This document shows positions 17,559-25,552 of a DNA stretch of 58,522 nt, one piece after another. The notes under the pieces are model-generated. The model was not told the origin of the DNA. It did not search any database and was given only the letters and a program-made list of their open reading frames with translations. Position 1 is the first letter of the stretch. The number at the start of each line of letters is the position of its first letter. This DNA comes from Thermoflexus hugenholtzii JAD2. Its GTDB lineage: Bacteria; Chloroflexota; UBA11872; UBA12225. Both the position numbers and the translations under genes were made by a program. The stretch lies in contig CAMBEO010000010.1 of assembly GCA_945865725.1 (NCBI GenBank), positions 1-58,522 on the forward strand. Direction: 5' to 3'.

Positions 17559-17909
17559 ATGGACCCGCGGATCGGCCTCTTTCGCGAGGCGATCACGCGC
17601 CTTGAGATGGGGGAGAGCGTGGCGCTGGCGACGGTGGTCGCAACCAGCGGCTCGACGCCCCAGAAGGCAGGCGCGACCTTGGTCATCCTTTCCGACGGGC
17701 AGCTACGCGGAACGATCGGGGGTGGATGCGTGGAAGCGGACGCGTGGGCAGAGGCACGCCGGATGATGCGCACCGGGGAGTCTGGCCTGCGATCGTTCGT
17801 GCTCGCCGACGACCCTGACGAACCGGGGGGCGACGTGTGCGGTGGCACGATGGACGTGATGATCGAGGTGCTCCGCCCGGAGCGAGAGGCGTCGGGCAAC
17901 CCCGCGTGA
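17559..17909 (+). CDS. XdhC/CoxI family protein, N-terminal domain alone
   Basis: A 116-residue protein equal to the N-terminal XdhC/CoxI domain. ALATVVATSGSTPQKAGA and the glycine-rich GTIGGGCVEAD with a conserved cysteine are the family hallmarks. A second cysteine motif, GGDVCGGTMDV, ends the domain. XdhC-type proteins insert or sulfurate molybdenum cofactor in xanthine dehydrogenase-type enzymes. The ATG at 17559 follows GGAGG. The stop overlaps the next gene's GTG as GTGA, so the two are translationally coupled halves of a protein that is often one chain. No molybdenum hydroxylase gene is in the window. Confidence 0.88.
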   Translation: MDPRIGLFREAITRLEMGESVALATVVATSGSTPQKAGATLVILSDGQLRGTIGGGCVEADAWAEARRMMRTGESGLRSFVLADDPDEPGGDVCGGTMDVMIEVLRPEREASGNPA

Positions 17910-18766
17910 CCGGTCCGCTCGTGACCCTGCGGCGCGTCGTCGAGTTGCTGGAGGCTGGAGGCCCGTTCGTCCAGGGAACGGTCGTCGCCGCAGGCGTGGG
18001 CGCGGTGGCGAGCGCCGGCCATCGCTTCGCGTGGCGTGATGGCCATGACCTTGAGGGCGCGACCGGCGACGAGGCCATCGACCTCGCGGTCGCGCGGCTC
18101 GCAGGGGCGGCTCTCGTCAATGAGGCGCCATCCGAATCCTGTATCGCGAGTGACGGGGCACGGCTCGCGTTGAGGCGCCGCCTGCGCGACCACGACGCGG
18201 CGCCGGGGTCGCTCGAGGTGGCGTGGCTCCCGCACGTGCCCCAGGAGCGATTGGCGATCGTTGGCGCTGGCCACGTCGCGGTGCCGTTGTGCGCGCTGGC
18301 GGCGACCGTGGGGTATGCGGTGACGGTGATCGACGACCGGGAGCGGTTCGCCACGGCGGCGCGCTTCCCGGGCGCTCACGAGGTGCTCGTCCGCGACTTC
18401 GGGATGGCGATCGACGCGATCGGGATCACGCCGTGGACGAGCGTCGTGCTCGTGACGCGCGGCCACGAGCACGACGAGCGGTGCCTCGCACAGGTCGTGT
18501 CGTCGACCGCGCGGTACGTGGGCATGATCGGGAGCCGGCGCCGCGTCAAGGTGGTGTACGGACGCCTGTGCGATGCCGGCGTGCCCGCGGGGGCACTCGA
18601 ACGGATCCACGCGCCGATCGGCCTGGACCTTGGGGGGAGGTCACCGGAGGAGATCGCGCTGGCCATCCTGGCTGAAATCGTCCTTGCGCGCCGGGGCGGG
18701 ACTGGCGAACGGCTTTCCGGTCGACGGAACCCGGGAATCCGAAGGAGCGCGGGGGTCCGGGACTAG
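17906..18766 (+). CDS. XdhC Rossmann-domain protein
   Basis: A 286-residue partner of the preceding gene. The first 120 residues hold a diverged XdhC/CoxI-like region. The C-terminal half is the XdhC Rossmann domain, with LAIVGAGHVAVPLCALAATV, YAVTVIDDRERFA, a VVLVTRGHEHDERCL segment, YVGMIGSRRR and IHAPIGLDLGGRSPEEIALAI. These are typical of XdhC/PaoD maturation factors for molybdenum hydroxylases. The GTG at 17906 is decided by the GTGA overlap. The last 25 residues are Arg/Gly-rich and run into a repeat cluster. Confidence 0.88.
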   Translation: MTGPLVTLRRVVELLEAGGPFVQGTVVAAGVGAVASAGHRFAWRDGHDLEGATGDEAIDLAVARLAGAALVNEAPSESCIASDGARLALRRRLRDHDAAPGSLEVAWLPHVPQERLAIVGAGHVAVPLCALAATVGYAVTVIDDRERFATAARFPGAHEVLVRDFGMAIDAIGITPWTSVVLVTRGHEHDERCLAQVVSSTARYVGMIGSRRRVKVVYGRLCDAGVPAGALERIHAPIGLDLGGRSPEEIALAILAEIVLARRGGTGERLSGRRNPGIRRSAGVRD

Positions 18767-18780
18767 GGTCGCGATTGAAC

Positions 18781-18886
18781 CCGCGGACCAAGCCCCTCCC
18801 CAGCCGCCACCCCGGCGGGCAAGGATGCCCGCGGACCAAGCCCCCCCCAATCGCCACCCCGGGGGACGCGGTTGCCCGCGGACCAG
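18781..18886 (+). repeat. module E repeats, two and a half copies
   Basis: A partial copy at 18781 is followed by CGGGCAAGGATGCCCG at 18815-18830 and a variant ending GGTTGCCCGCGGACCA at 18871-18886. Each full copy has a CGGGCA/TGCCCG hairpin followed by CGGACCA. They fill the gap between the convergent XdhC pair and the BsuPI gene. Related copies are at 38099, 41684 and, inverted, 57352-57453. Confidence 0.75.
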
Positions 18887-18907
18887 GCCCCGGCCGGGGC
18901 GCGCCCC

Positions 18908-19480
18908 CTACTCGTTCCCCAGTTCCGCGATGAGGTCGATGTCGACTGGTCCGGTCGACCCTCCGGGAAGGGAGACCCACGTCGCCCACGCCTGCCATGG
19001 AGCGGGAGCGGAGGCGAGCATCACGACCGCCTCGCGCCACTCGAGACGCACCTCCCGGGATTGCCCGGGGTCGAGCCAGTATTCGCGGATGGCCTGGGTG
19101 AAGAAGCGGCCAGTACTCCATCGCCAGATCGGTGCGCCATCCGGGGTGGTGACCGTGACGTCTCCTGTCTGGCCGCTCCTGAAAGCGAGCATGAGGGGCA
19201 AGGCGTGCCGGTTTGTCGCGGTGAGGACGAACGCGACACCGCCAGCGCCAAGCTTTTCCACAGCGAGCGTGACCTCGAGCGGCGCGACCGTGGTTCCCGG
19301 GTCACCGACCCCCATGTCGCTGGTCTCCGGGCTGTCGATCACGCACTCGTCCCCCTCGCACGCGGCGCCCATGTCCTGTCGGCGCCACGACACCGGCATC
19401 GGTACGACAAGCGCGGACACGGCAATCGCCCGGCGCCGCCAGACGCGCGAGGCCAAGCCCGTGCGGTAAGGTAATGCCAT
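18908..19480 (-). CDS. BsuPI-domain secreted or membrane-anchored protein
   Basis: A 190-residue protein. A positively charged N terminus and a hydrophobic stretch (AIAVSALVVPMPV, about 17-29) suggest export. Residues about 65-150 match the BsuPI (intracellular proteinase inhibitor) fold: VAFVLTATNRHALPLMLAF, SGQTGDVTVTTPDG, IWRWSTGRFFTQAI and LDPGQSREVRLEW. The biological role of BsuPI domains outside Bacillus is unclear. If the ATG at 19480 is used, it overlaps the start codon of the divergent DarA-like gene in CATG; an internal GTG about 22 codons in is an alternative start. Confidence 0.75.
   Translation of the reverse strand: MALPYRTGLASRVWRRRAIAVSALVVPMPVSWRRQDMGAACEGDECVIDSPETSDMGVGDPGTTVAPLEVTLAVEKLGAGGVAFVLTATNRHALPLMLAFRSGQTGDVTVTTPDGAPIWRWSTGRFFTQAIREYWLDPGQSREVRLEWREAVVMLASAPAPWQAWATWVSLPGGSTGPVDIDLIAELGNE
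19467..19472 (+). promoter_or_regulatory. candidate -10 box (TAAGGT) of the DarA-like pair
   Basis: TAAGGT lies 6 nt before the ATG at 19479, again suggesting a leaderless transcript. No ribosome-binding site precedes the ATG. Confidence 0.35.
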
Positions 19481-19841
19481 GTCTAGCCCAAGCGTCTCCG
19501 ATGTCGGCTCCGGAATGCAACTGATCCTTGGCATCGTCCAGGACGAGGATGCCAGCGCCGTGATTGAAGCCCTCGGCCAGGCGGGATTCCGCTCGACGCG
19601 GATCAATACCGTCGGTGGGTTCTTGCGGAAGGGCAACGCGACCATCCTCGTGGGGGTCGCCAACGACCAACTGCAACGGGCGCTGGTGATCATCCGCGAC
19701 AACTGCCAGACCCGGACCGAGTACTTCGTCCCGACGGCGCCAGGGGAAGTTGGCGAGCCATATCCCCTGGACCCGGTCCAAGTGCAAGTTGGCGGGGCGA
19801 CGGTCTTCGTGCTCGATGTCGAGCGCTTCGAGCAACTGTAG
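19479..19841 (+). CDS. DarA/PstA-like cyclic-di-AMP receptor, copy 1
   Basis: A 120-residue PII-like trimeric protein of the DarA (YaaQ, PstA) family, which binds cyclic di-AMP in Firmicutes. The core reads MQLILGIVQDEDASAV, GFRSTRINTVGGFLRKGN and ILVGVANDQL. The GGFLRKGN segment corresponds to the ligand-binding loop region of known members. A longer middle loop separates the halves, and the C terminus forms a final strand (GGATVFVLDVERF). The first 12 residues before MQLIL are extra, so an internal start at 19515 is possible. A second family member follows 14 nt downstream. No diadenylate cyclase or phosphodiesterase gene is in the window. Confidence 0.88.
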   Translation: MSSPSVSDVGSGMQLILGIVQDEDASAVIEALGQAGFRSTRINTVGGFLRKGNATILVGVANDQLQRALVIIRDNCQTRTEYFVPTAPGEVGEPYPLDPVQVQVGGATVFVLDVERFEQL

Positions 19842-19855
19842 GCAGGGGGCGGTCG

Positions 19856-20137
19856 ATGAAGCTGGTCTGGGCGATCGTTCAGGCGGAAGACGCCAGTGAT
19901 GCGGTGAAGGCGCTGGTGACCCGTGGTTACCGCGCGACCCGGATCAACACGGTCGGTGGGTGGCTCCGGCGAGGCAACGTCAGCCTCTTGCTGGGCGTCG
20001 ATGCCGGTCAGGTCGATGACGTGATCGCGACCCTTCGGGAGCACTGCCAGTCGCGGCGCGCCGATGCCCCGGGGCAGGTGACCCTAGGTCGGGCGACGGT
20101 CATCGTCGTGGACTCGCCGGGCTTCGTCCAGGTTTAG
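19856..20137 (+). CDS. DarA/PstA-like cyclic-di-AMP receptor, copy 2
   Basis: A 93-residue paralogue of the preceding gene: MKLVWAIVQAEDASDAV, YRATRINTVGGWLRRGN, LLLGVDAGQVDDV. The variable loop is about 15 residues shorter than in copy 1, and the ligand-loop phenylalanine is replaced by tryptophan (GGWLRRGN for GGFLRKGN). The tight spacing implies cotranscription, so the two products might form hetero-trimers or sense different ligand ranges; that is inference. The 3' end overlaps the convergent membrane-protein gene by 54 nt. Confidence 0.88.
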   Translation: MKLVWAIVQAEDASDAVKALVTRGYRATRINTVGGWLRRGNVSLLLGVDAGQVDDVIATLREHCQSRRADAPGQVTLGRATVIVVDSPGFVQV

Positions 20138-20395
20138 GCCCGTGCGGTCGACCGGAGCGGGATCGCGGGGTGCTTCCTCGACCGGTTCGGTGGGCAGCGG
20201 TGCGAGCAAGACCCACGCCAGGACGCCGGCGCCGATGACGACGACAAACGCGAGGAAGATCGCGAGGCCGTAGTCCTGCCAGACGTCCTCGATACCGGTC
20301 ACGTTCCCGTGCGCAAGCGCGACCGAGGGGACGAGCGCCGCTCCGACCGCCGTGGCAATCTTGGCGAGGCGAGCGCGGGCACCGATGGCATTCAC
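20084..20395 (-). CDS. Small exported/membrane protein of unknown function
   Basis: A 103-residue product. Residues about 5-28 (ARLAKIATAVGAALVPSVA) look like a signal peptide or first membrane helix. A strong helix, YGLAIFLAFVVVIGAGVLAW, follows, then a charged cytoplasmic tail rich in Pro, Asp and Arg. The GTG at 20395 has AAGGG 9 nt upstream; an ATG at 20440 would add 15 residues. The stop lies inside the end of the second DarA-like gene on the other strand. No family recognised. Confidence 0.6.
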   Translation of the reverse strand: MNAIGARARLAKIATAVGAALVPSVALAHGNVTGIEDVWQDYGLAIFLAFVVVIGAGVLAWVLLAPLPTEPVEEAPRDPAPVDRTGLNLDEARRVHDDDRRPT

Positions 20396-20561
20396 CGAGA
20401 CGAACCCTTCTTCCGACCCCGCTCGCCCAGAAACATTCATCGGGTCGATCGTAACGGCGACCTGCGCGGACGGCACGCGGGCACCACGTGACGCACGCGC
20501 CTGCCGCTCGCCCCCGGTAGTCCGCAGGCCCCCTGCCCGCGATCTAGGGCCGCGTGCGCCT

Positions 20562-20567
20562 TATACT
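20562..20567 (+). promoter_or_regulatory. candidate -10 box (TATACT)
   Basis: TATACT is followed after 7 nt by the GTG at 20575, with no ribosome-binding site between. A -35 element is not recognisable. Confidence 0.5.
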
Positions 20568-20574
20568 CGCCGAC

Positions 20575-20871
20575 GTGGGGACCGACACCATCCTCTTGGT
20601 CGTCGGCGTGATCGCGTTCGGCGTCGGCATCGTATTGCTCGTCGGCGCATCCAGGTTGCAAACGTTCGCCGACAGTCGCGCCCCGCTCCCCGAAGTTGCC
20701 CGTCGGGCGAGCGGTCCAGAGCGCATGCGGAACCTGATCGCCGCGCAACAGGCGTCCAGATTGCGACGCGAGACCCTCGGTGTGCGCTTCCGCCTCGTTG
20801 GTGCCTGCTTGGCTGCCGCTGGCGCCGCGGCATTCATCGCTGGCGTGGCGCTGCGGGCGGTCCCCGCGTAG
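20575..20871 (+). CDS. Small two-helix membrane protein
   Basis: A 98-residue protein with one membrane helix at each end: ILLVVGVIAFGVGIVLLVG (about 5-23) and VGACLAAAGAAAFIAGVAL (about 74-93). They are joined by a charged cytoplasmic or extracytoplasmic stretch rich in Arg and Ala. It is not SecG-like in sequence and I do not recognise the family. The GTG at 20575 is chosen because of the TATACT box 7 nt upstream; an in-frame GTG at 20554 lies before the box. Threonine synthase follows on the same strand with its own promoter-like box. Confidence 0.6.
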   Translation: MGTDTILLVVGVIAFGVGIVLLVGASRLQTFADSRAPLPEVARRASGPERMRNLIAAQQASRLRRETLGVRFRLVGACLAAAGAAAFIAGVALRAVPA

Positions 20872-20999
20872 GGTCGTTGCCGTCCGCGGGAGGACGGCCC
20901 GTGACATCTGCCGCAATGAGCACCCCCAACTCGTCGCGGTAGGGGGGTATCGGCGGTCCGCCTCTCGCGCAAGCACGGGAGGCGTTCCACGCGCATCGC

Positions 21000-21005
21000 T
21001 ACACT
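21000..21005 (+). promoter_or_regulatory. candidate -10 box (TACACT) of threonine synthase
   Basis: TACACT lies 8 nt before the GTG at 21014. The later in-frame ATG codons at 21098 and 21140 have no ribosome-binding site, which supports the leaderless GTG. Confidence 0.45.
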
Positions 21006-21013
21006 CACGCCTT

Positions 21014-22477
21014 GTGGGCAAGGTAACGAGCATCAGCCGAGATCACGATCCCGTCGGTGACGGTCCAGACGGCGACGAGCCGTCGTCCCGGGCGTCGATG
21101 ATGGCGCGGTCGTGGGAACCGTGGCACTCCGCGCGAGCGATGCGCTGCATCTCGTGCGGGCACGTGCACGGGCTGCGCGAGGTCATATATCGCTGCGGGG
21201 CATGCGGCGACCTGCTCGACGTGCTGTACCCCCGTCCGGCCGAGGCGGGAGCGAGCCTGGCCGCGACGTTCAGGCACCGCCAGTCCTCGGATCGCCTCGT
21301 GGACCGGTCCGGCGTCTGGCGCTTCCGCGAGTTGCTTCCCTTCTACGACGACGAGTCGCAGATCGTGACGTACCCGGAAGGCAACACGCCGCTGCTGGAC
21401 GCCCCGCGCAGCTCCCAGTACGCGGGCCTCCGGCGGTTGCGGTTCAAGCACCTTGGGTTCAACCCGACCGGGTCCTTCAAGGACTACGGGATGGTGGCGG
21501 GGGTGACGCAAGCGCGCATTCTCGGGATGCGGGCCGTTGCGTGCGCAAGTACGGGGAACACGTCGGCATCGCTTGCGGCGTACGCGGCACGCGCAGGGCT
21601 GGCGGCGATCGTGCTTGTGCCCGAGACCGGCGTGAGCTTCGCGAAGCTCAGCCAGTCCCTGGACTACGGTGCACTGACGATCATGGTGCGGGGCGACTTT
21701 GACCAGGCGCAGAACTTGCTGCGACGGCTCGCCCCGCGCCTCGGTATCTACATCCTGAACTCGGTGAACCCGTTCCGGCTTGAGGGCCAGAAGACGGTCA
21801 TGTTCGAGTTGCTCGAGCAACTGGGGTGGCGCGCGCCCGACCGCATCGTCGTCCCGGGAGGGAACCTCGGCAACTCGAGCAGTTTTGGCAAGGCATTGCG
21901 CGAGCTCGAAGACCTTGGGTTGCTCTCGAAGCGGCCTCGGATCACGATCGTGCAGGCGCGAGGCGCCGCGCCGCTCTCCGAGGCGTACGAGAGTGGCCAT
22001 TCCGAGCGGCTCGTGACCGTGCACGCGAACACCCTCGCGACGGCGATCAAGATCGGCGCACCGGTCTCGTGGAAGAAGGCGGCACGGGCGGTCGACTGGA
22101 GCGACGGCTGGGTGACCTCGGTGACCGAGCAGGAGATCGCGGACGCAAAGGCGATGATCGGCAGGGATGGCATCGGCTGCGAGCCCGCGTCAGCGACGAC
22201 CTTGGCGGCTCTTCGTCGACTCGCTGCCGAAGGCACGGACGAGCAGGTCGACCCGGACGAGAACGTGGTGGCAATCCTCACCGGGAACGTGTTGAAGGAT
22301 CCGGACTACACCGTGCGGTACCACCAGTCCTCGCTCTACGAGGAGTACCGGAGCGAGACACGAATGATCGATCACGGACCGGCGTTGGCTTCGGCCTTCG
22401 CGAACCCGCCAGTGGTCGTCGATGCGACCGAGGCAGCCCTCGCCGAGGCGATCGAGACGCGCCTGCACATGCGCTAG
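21014..22477 (+). CDS. thrC: Threonine synthase
   Basis: A PLP enzyme converting O-phosphohomoserine to threonine, 487 residues from the GTG at 21014. After an extra 42-residue N terminus comes a zinc-ribbon-like segment with CISCGH and RCGACGD. The PLP domain follows, with EGNTPLLDAPR, FKHLGFNPTGSFKDYGM (Schiff-base lysine) and ACASTGNTSASLAAYAARAG. PGGNLGNSSSFGKAL and GCEPASATTLAAL complete the fold. This is the class with an N-terminal zinc ribbon common in archaea, Chloroflexota and Actinobacteria. Starts at 21098 or 21140 would give the core enzyme alone. The gene is single, with no other threonine-pathway gene nearby. Confidence 0.93.
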   Translation: MGKVTSISRDHDPVGDGPDGDEPSSRASMMARSWEPWHSARAMRCISCGHVHGLREVIYRCGACGDLLDVLYPRPAEAGASLAATFRHRQSSDRLVDRSGVWRFRELLPFYDDESQIVTYPEGNTPLLDAPRSSQYAGLRRLRFKHLGFNPTGSFKDYGMVAGVTQARILGMRAVACASTGNTSASLAAYAARAGLAAIVLVPETGVSFAKLSQSLDYGALTIMVRGDFDQAQNLLRRLAPRLGIYILNSVNPFRLEGQKTVMFELLEQLGWRAPDRIVVPGGNLGNSSSFGKALRELEDLGLLSKRPRITIVQARGAAPLSEAYESGHSERLVTVHANTLATAIKIGAPVSWKKAARAVDWSDGWVTSVTEQEIADAKAMIGRDGIGCEPASATTLAALRRLAAEGTDEQVDPDENVVAILTGNVLKDPDYTVRYHQSSLYEEYRSETRMIDHGPALASAFANPPVVVDATEAALAEAIETRLHMR

Positions 22478-22626
22478 GTGCAAGAGCGCGTGGTGTCTTG
22501 CGCGCAGGACGTCGCTGGGACTTGATCGGACGCTGCCACGGGGGGCCGCGGCGAATGTGGGCCATCCCCGTAAAAACGTCCCGCCGCCGGAGCGGTCGAG
22601 ACGCTTTCGGTCCCCGGTGCGACCCG

Positions 22627-22726
22627 CGCTGCGGCGGGAGAGGGAAGCATCGCCACCACCCTCACCACCACCACCCCTTCGCCCACCCTCAATCCCTCCC
22701 CCGCTGCGGCGGGAGAGGGAAGCACC
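22627..22726 (+). repeat. two module A repeats downstream of ftsZ and thrC
   Basis: A partial copy (CGCTGCGGCGGGAGAGGGAA, from 22627) and a full copy at 22694-22726 (arms CCCTCCCCCGC and GGCGGGAGAGGG) are separated by CAC-rich sequence. They occupy most of the 291-bp gap between the convergent stops of thrC and ftsZ. The rest of the gap, 22478-22620 and 22741-22768, holds nothing I can name. Confidence 0.8.
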
Positions 22727-22768
22727 GCAAGCACGGGAGGCCGCCCCTACTGGGGGGAGTTTCGGACG

Positions 22769-24022
22769 TTACCGGCGCTCACGGAGGAATGGGGGCAAGT
22801 CATCACCGATTGCGGCCGGCCGGTCGATCGAGGGCTGCGGTCGCGTAGGAGGCTGCTGCGCCTCGCGCATGAGCGGGATCACGCGCGGTTCACGGGCCGG
22901 CGGCGAGGCTGGTTCTTCCCTCGACTCGGGGCGTCGGTCGACCGAGCCACGGGCGCCGCCAATGATGTCGCGTTGAGGTCGCGCGATATGGCGTGCGAAC
23001 GGGGCCGACCCGGAGGCCCGCGCTTGGAATCCGGTGGCGATGACGGTGACCTTCACTTGCGACTGCATGCGCGGGTCCATCGCGGTCCCGAAGATGATCA
23101 TCGCGTCCTCGTCGGCGGCCCGTTGGATGATCTCGGCGGCGTCCTGCACCTCGTGGAGGGTGAGGTCATCGCCGCCCGTGATGCTCCAGAGGATCCCCTT
23201 GGCGTTTTCGATCTGGACGTCGAGAAGGGGGCTCTCGATGGCGGCGCGGGCCGCCTCAACTGCGCGCTGCTCCCCCGTGCCCGTGCCGATGGCCATGAGT
23301 GCCGAGCCGGCATTCGACATGATCGTCTTCACGTCGGCGAAGTCAACGTTGATGATCCCAGGGATCGTGATCAGGTCCGTGATGCCCGCGATGCCCTGCC
23401 GCAAGACGTTGTCGGCCATCTTGAACGCATCGGTCAAGGTCATGCGCGGGTCGGCAACGGCGCGAAGGCGGTCGTTCGGGATGGTGATCAAGGTATCGAC
23501 GTGCTCGCGCAACGCGGCGATGCCGTCGTCGGCGGCCTGCGCGCGACGCGGGCCCTCGAACGAGAAGGGCCTGGTGACGACGGCGACGGTGAGGGCGCCA
23601 AGGTTTCGGGCAATGGCGGCAACCTTTGGGGCGGCACCCGTGCCCGTCCCGCCACCCATGCCGGCGGCGATGAAGACCATGTCGGCACCGCGGAGGGTCT
23701 CCGCGATGTCCTCCTCGCTCTCGTCGGCGGCGCGGGCACCGATCGTCGGCACTCCTCCGGCGCCAAGGCCACGCGTGACCCGATCCCCAATGCGGATCCG
23801 CATTGGCGCGCTTGACCGCATGAGGGCCTGCGCGTCGGTGTTGACCGTGATGAAGTCGACGCCGCGGATCTCGTCCTGGATCATTCGGTCGATGGCATTA
23901 CTGCCACCGCCCCCGATCCCGATGACCTTGATCTGCGCGAAGGCCTCGAGGGCCGGCAACGCCGAGGCCGGTTCCGCCCGTTCTTCGTGGCCTCGGCCCT
24001 GACGCCCTCGCTCCGAATACAT
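22769..24022 (-). CDS. ftsZ: Cell division protein FtsZ
   Basis: The tubulin-like GTPase that forms the division ring, 417 residues. It shows [17 protein letters not shown] (about 31-47), the tubulin signature [12 protein letters not shown] (about 121-132), a Ser/Thr-Arg-Pro-Phe segment [11 protein letters not shown], and the T7 loop [11 protein letters not shown] needed for GTP hydrolysis in the filament. A disordered Arg/Pro-rich linker (about 335-405) leads to the C-terminal peptide [11 protein letters not shown], which docks FtsA and other partners. The ATG at 24022 follows GAAGG; the frame is open further upstream but would overlap ftsA. It is the last gene of the dcw cluster, 73 nt after ftsA. 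Confidence 0.97.
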   Translation of the reverse strand: MYSERGRQGRGHEERAEPASALPALEAFAQIKVIGIGGGGSNAIDRMIQDEIRGVDFITVNTDAQALMRSSAPMRIRIGDRVTRGLGAGGVPTIGARAADESEEDIAETLRGADMVFIAAGMGGGTGTGAAPKVAAIARNLGALTVAVVTRPFSFEGPRRAQAADDGIAALREHVDTLITIPNDRLRAVADPRMTLTDAFKMADNVLRQGIAGITDLITIPGIINVDFADVKTIMSNAGSALMAIGTGTGEQRAVEAARAAIESPLLDVQIENAKGILWSITGGDDLTLHEVQDAAEIIQRAADEDAMIIFGTAMDPRMQSQVKVTVIATGFQARASGSAPFARHIARPQRDIIGGARGSVDRRPESREEPASPPAREPRVIPLMREAQQPPTRPQPSIDRPAAIGDDLPPFLRERR

Positions 24023-24095
24023 GCCTTCGATCCCTTTCGCCGGGAAATCCACGACCGCGTGCGTGCGAGGTGCGCCCGCGTGCGGTCGCTCGATG

Positions 24096-25364
24096 CTAGC
24101 GGGGCTGGGGTCTCGCGCCAACCGCGTCGCCCGGGCCGATCATCCGCCGGATGGTGTCGAGGATGGCACCGAAGCCAAACCCCGAGCGGACCGGCCTTGC
24201 GGGCGCAGACGCCAGCTCGACTCGGGTCCCGTAAGCAAGCACACCGATCGCTGCAGCGAATGCGGGTGACCGGAATGCCTCGCCCAAGTTGACCGCTGCC
24301 CCCGGAGTGCCGACGCGCGCGGGCATCTGGAGGACTTGCTCCGCGAGAAGGTCGATACCGGGCATCGTCGCGGTACCTCCCGTCAGGATCGCCCCAGCGC
24401 TCAAGGCGCCAACGAGGCCCGACCGTCCAAGTTCCGCGCGGACGAGCTCGAAGATGTCCACCACGCGGGCCGCAACGATCTCGGCCACGAGGCGGCGCGA
24501 GACGTGATTAAGGGACCGGTTGTGAAGGGTGACCGCGAGGGAAGGCTCGGCATCGACCTCGCCGGGAACGCCGTGGGCGTGAGCGACCTTGAGCTTCTCG
24601 GCCTCCAGAACTGGGGCCCTGAGAACGTAGGCGATGTCGTTCGTGCAGTTCTGCCCACCGAAGCCGATGACCGCGGTGTGCCAGATGGCTCCGTCGATGA
24701 AGACCGAGACGTCCGTCGTGCCGGCTCCGATGTCGATGACCACGCACCCGAGGTCGCGTTCGTCCACCGTCGCGACACTCTCACCGGCAGCGAGGCCTTG
24801 CGTGACGATTTCGTGGACGCGGATTTCCGGTGGAATGACGCGCACGAAGTTGGTGATCTGAGAGGTCGAGCCAGTGACGACGTGCGTCTCGGCGTCGAGA
24901 CGGTGGCCGGTCATGCCGATCGGATCCGTGATGCCTCGCACGCCGTCGACCGTAAACGTTCGCGGGACGACGAGGAAGACTTCGCGGCCGATTTCCGAAG
25001 GCGACGGTCGCGCGGCGGCGAGGGCCTTCTGGATGTCGGGGTCGGAGACCTCGTGGATCTCGTGCGGATGGCTGGTGAGGGTCGTGCCCCCCCTCGCGTT
25101 CTCGCACGAGACGTGGGTGCCTGAGATCGTTACCCAGGCGGAGGTGATGGTCCGGCCGCTGGTGGTCTCGGCTTGCGCGACCGCCGCGGTGACGGACTGG
25201 GCAACGTCGTCGAACGAGACAATCGCGCCGGCCTTCATGCCCCGCATGCGGGCCATGCCGGCACCGACAACTCGCGGCGTGCCGGCGGCGGTTGGCTCGG
25301 CGACGGCAACGACGACCTTCGAGGTCCCGATGTCGATCCCGGCGATGGTGTGCGAAAGGGGCAC
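24096..25364 (-). CDS. ftsA: Cell division protein FtsA
   Basis: An actin-like ATPase that tethers FtsZ to the membrane, 422 residues. It has phosphate-1 motif [13 protein letters not shown] (about 7-19), the 1C insertion domain, phosphate-2 motif [17 protein letters not shown] and the adenosine motif [12 protein letters not shown]. The C-terminal end, [14 protein letters not shown], is the amphipathic helix expected to insert in the membrane, followed by a short tail. The GTG at 25364 has CGGGAGG at the right spacing. The 188-nt gap to ftsQ contains a TATAAT box, so ftsA-ftsZ may have their own promoter. Confidence 0.95.
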   Translation of the reverse strand: MPLSHTIAGIDIGTSKVVVAVAEPTAAGTPRVVGAGMARMRGMKAGAIVSFDDVAQSVTAAVAQAETTSGRTITSAWVTISGTHVSCENARGGTTLTSHPHEIHEVSDPDIQKALAAARPSPSEIGREVFLVVPRTFTVDGVRGITDPIGMTGHRLDAETHVVTGSTSQITNFVRVIPPEIRVHEIVTQGLAAGESVATVDERDLGCVVIDIGAGTTDVSVFIDGAIWHTAVIGFGGQNCTNDIAYVLRAPVLEAEKLKVAHAHGVPGEVDAEPSLAVTLHNRSLNHVSRRLVAEIVAARVVDIFELVRAELGRSGLVGALSAGAILTGGTATMPGIDLLAEQVLQMPARVGTPGAAVNLGEAFRSPAFAAAIGVLAYGTRVELASAPARPVRSGFGFGAILDTIRRMIGPGDAVGARPQPR

Positions 25365-25485
25365 GCTTCCTCCCGAGCGACGGCTGCGCGCCGCTTCACG
25401 TCAAGTAACGGTTCGGGGCGAACGGATGACGCGAGGTTGCCGGAACACGCCGGCAAGTTGACGGAACCAGCGTCTGGCCGGGCCG

Positions 25486-25491
25486 ATTATA
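25486..25491 (-). promoter_or_regulatory. candidate -10 box (TATAAT) for ftsA-ftsZ
   Basis: A perfect TATAAT consensus on the minus strand lies about 120 nt upstream of the ftsA GTG in the ftsQ-ftsA gap, striking in DNA this GC-rich. No good -35 is seen. It implies a leader of about 115 nt, unlike the leaderless pattern elsewhere in the window. Confidence 0.5.
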
Positions 25492-25552
25492 GGGAACGGG
25501 GGTGGGCGATCACGGACAGCAGGCGCGAGATCCGATGCGGCCGCGCGCGGCG

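Noticed and set aside
20872-21013. Riboswitch or attenuator upstream of threonine synthase
   Set aside because: The gap shows no Thr/Ile-rich leader peptide, no T-box sequence and no terminator hairpin with a T-run, and the gene seems leaderless.
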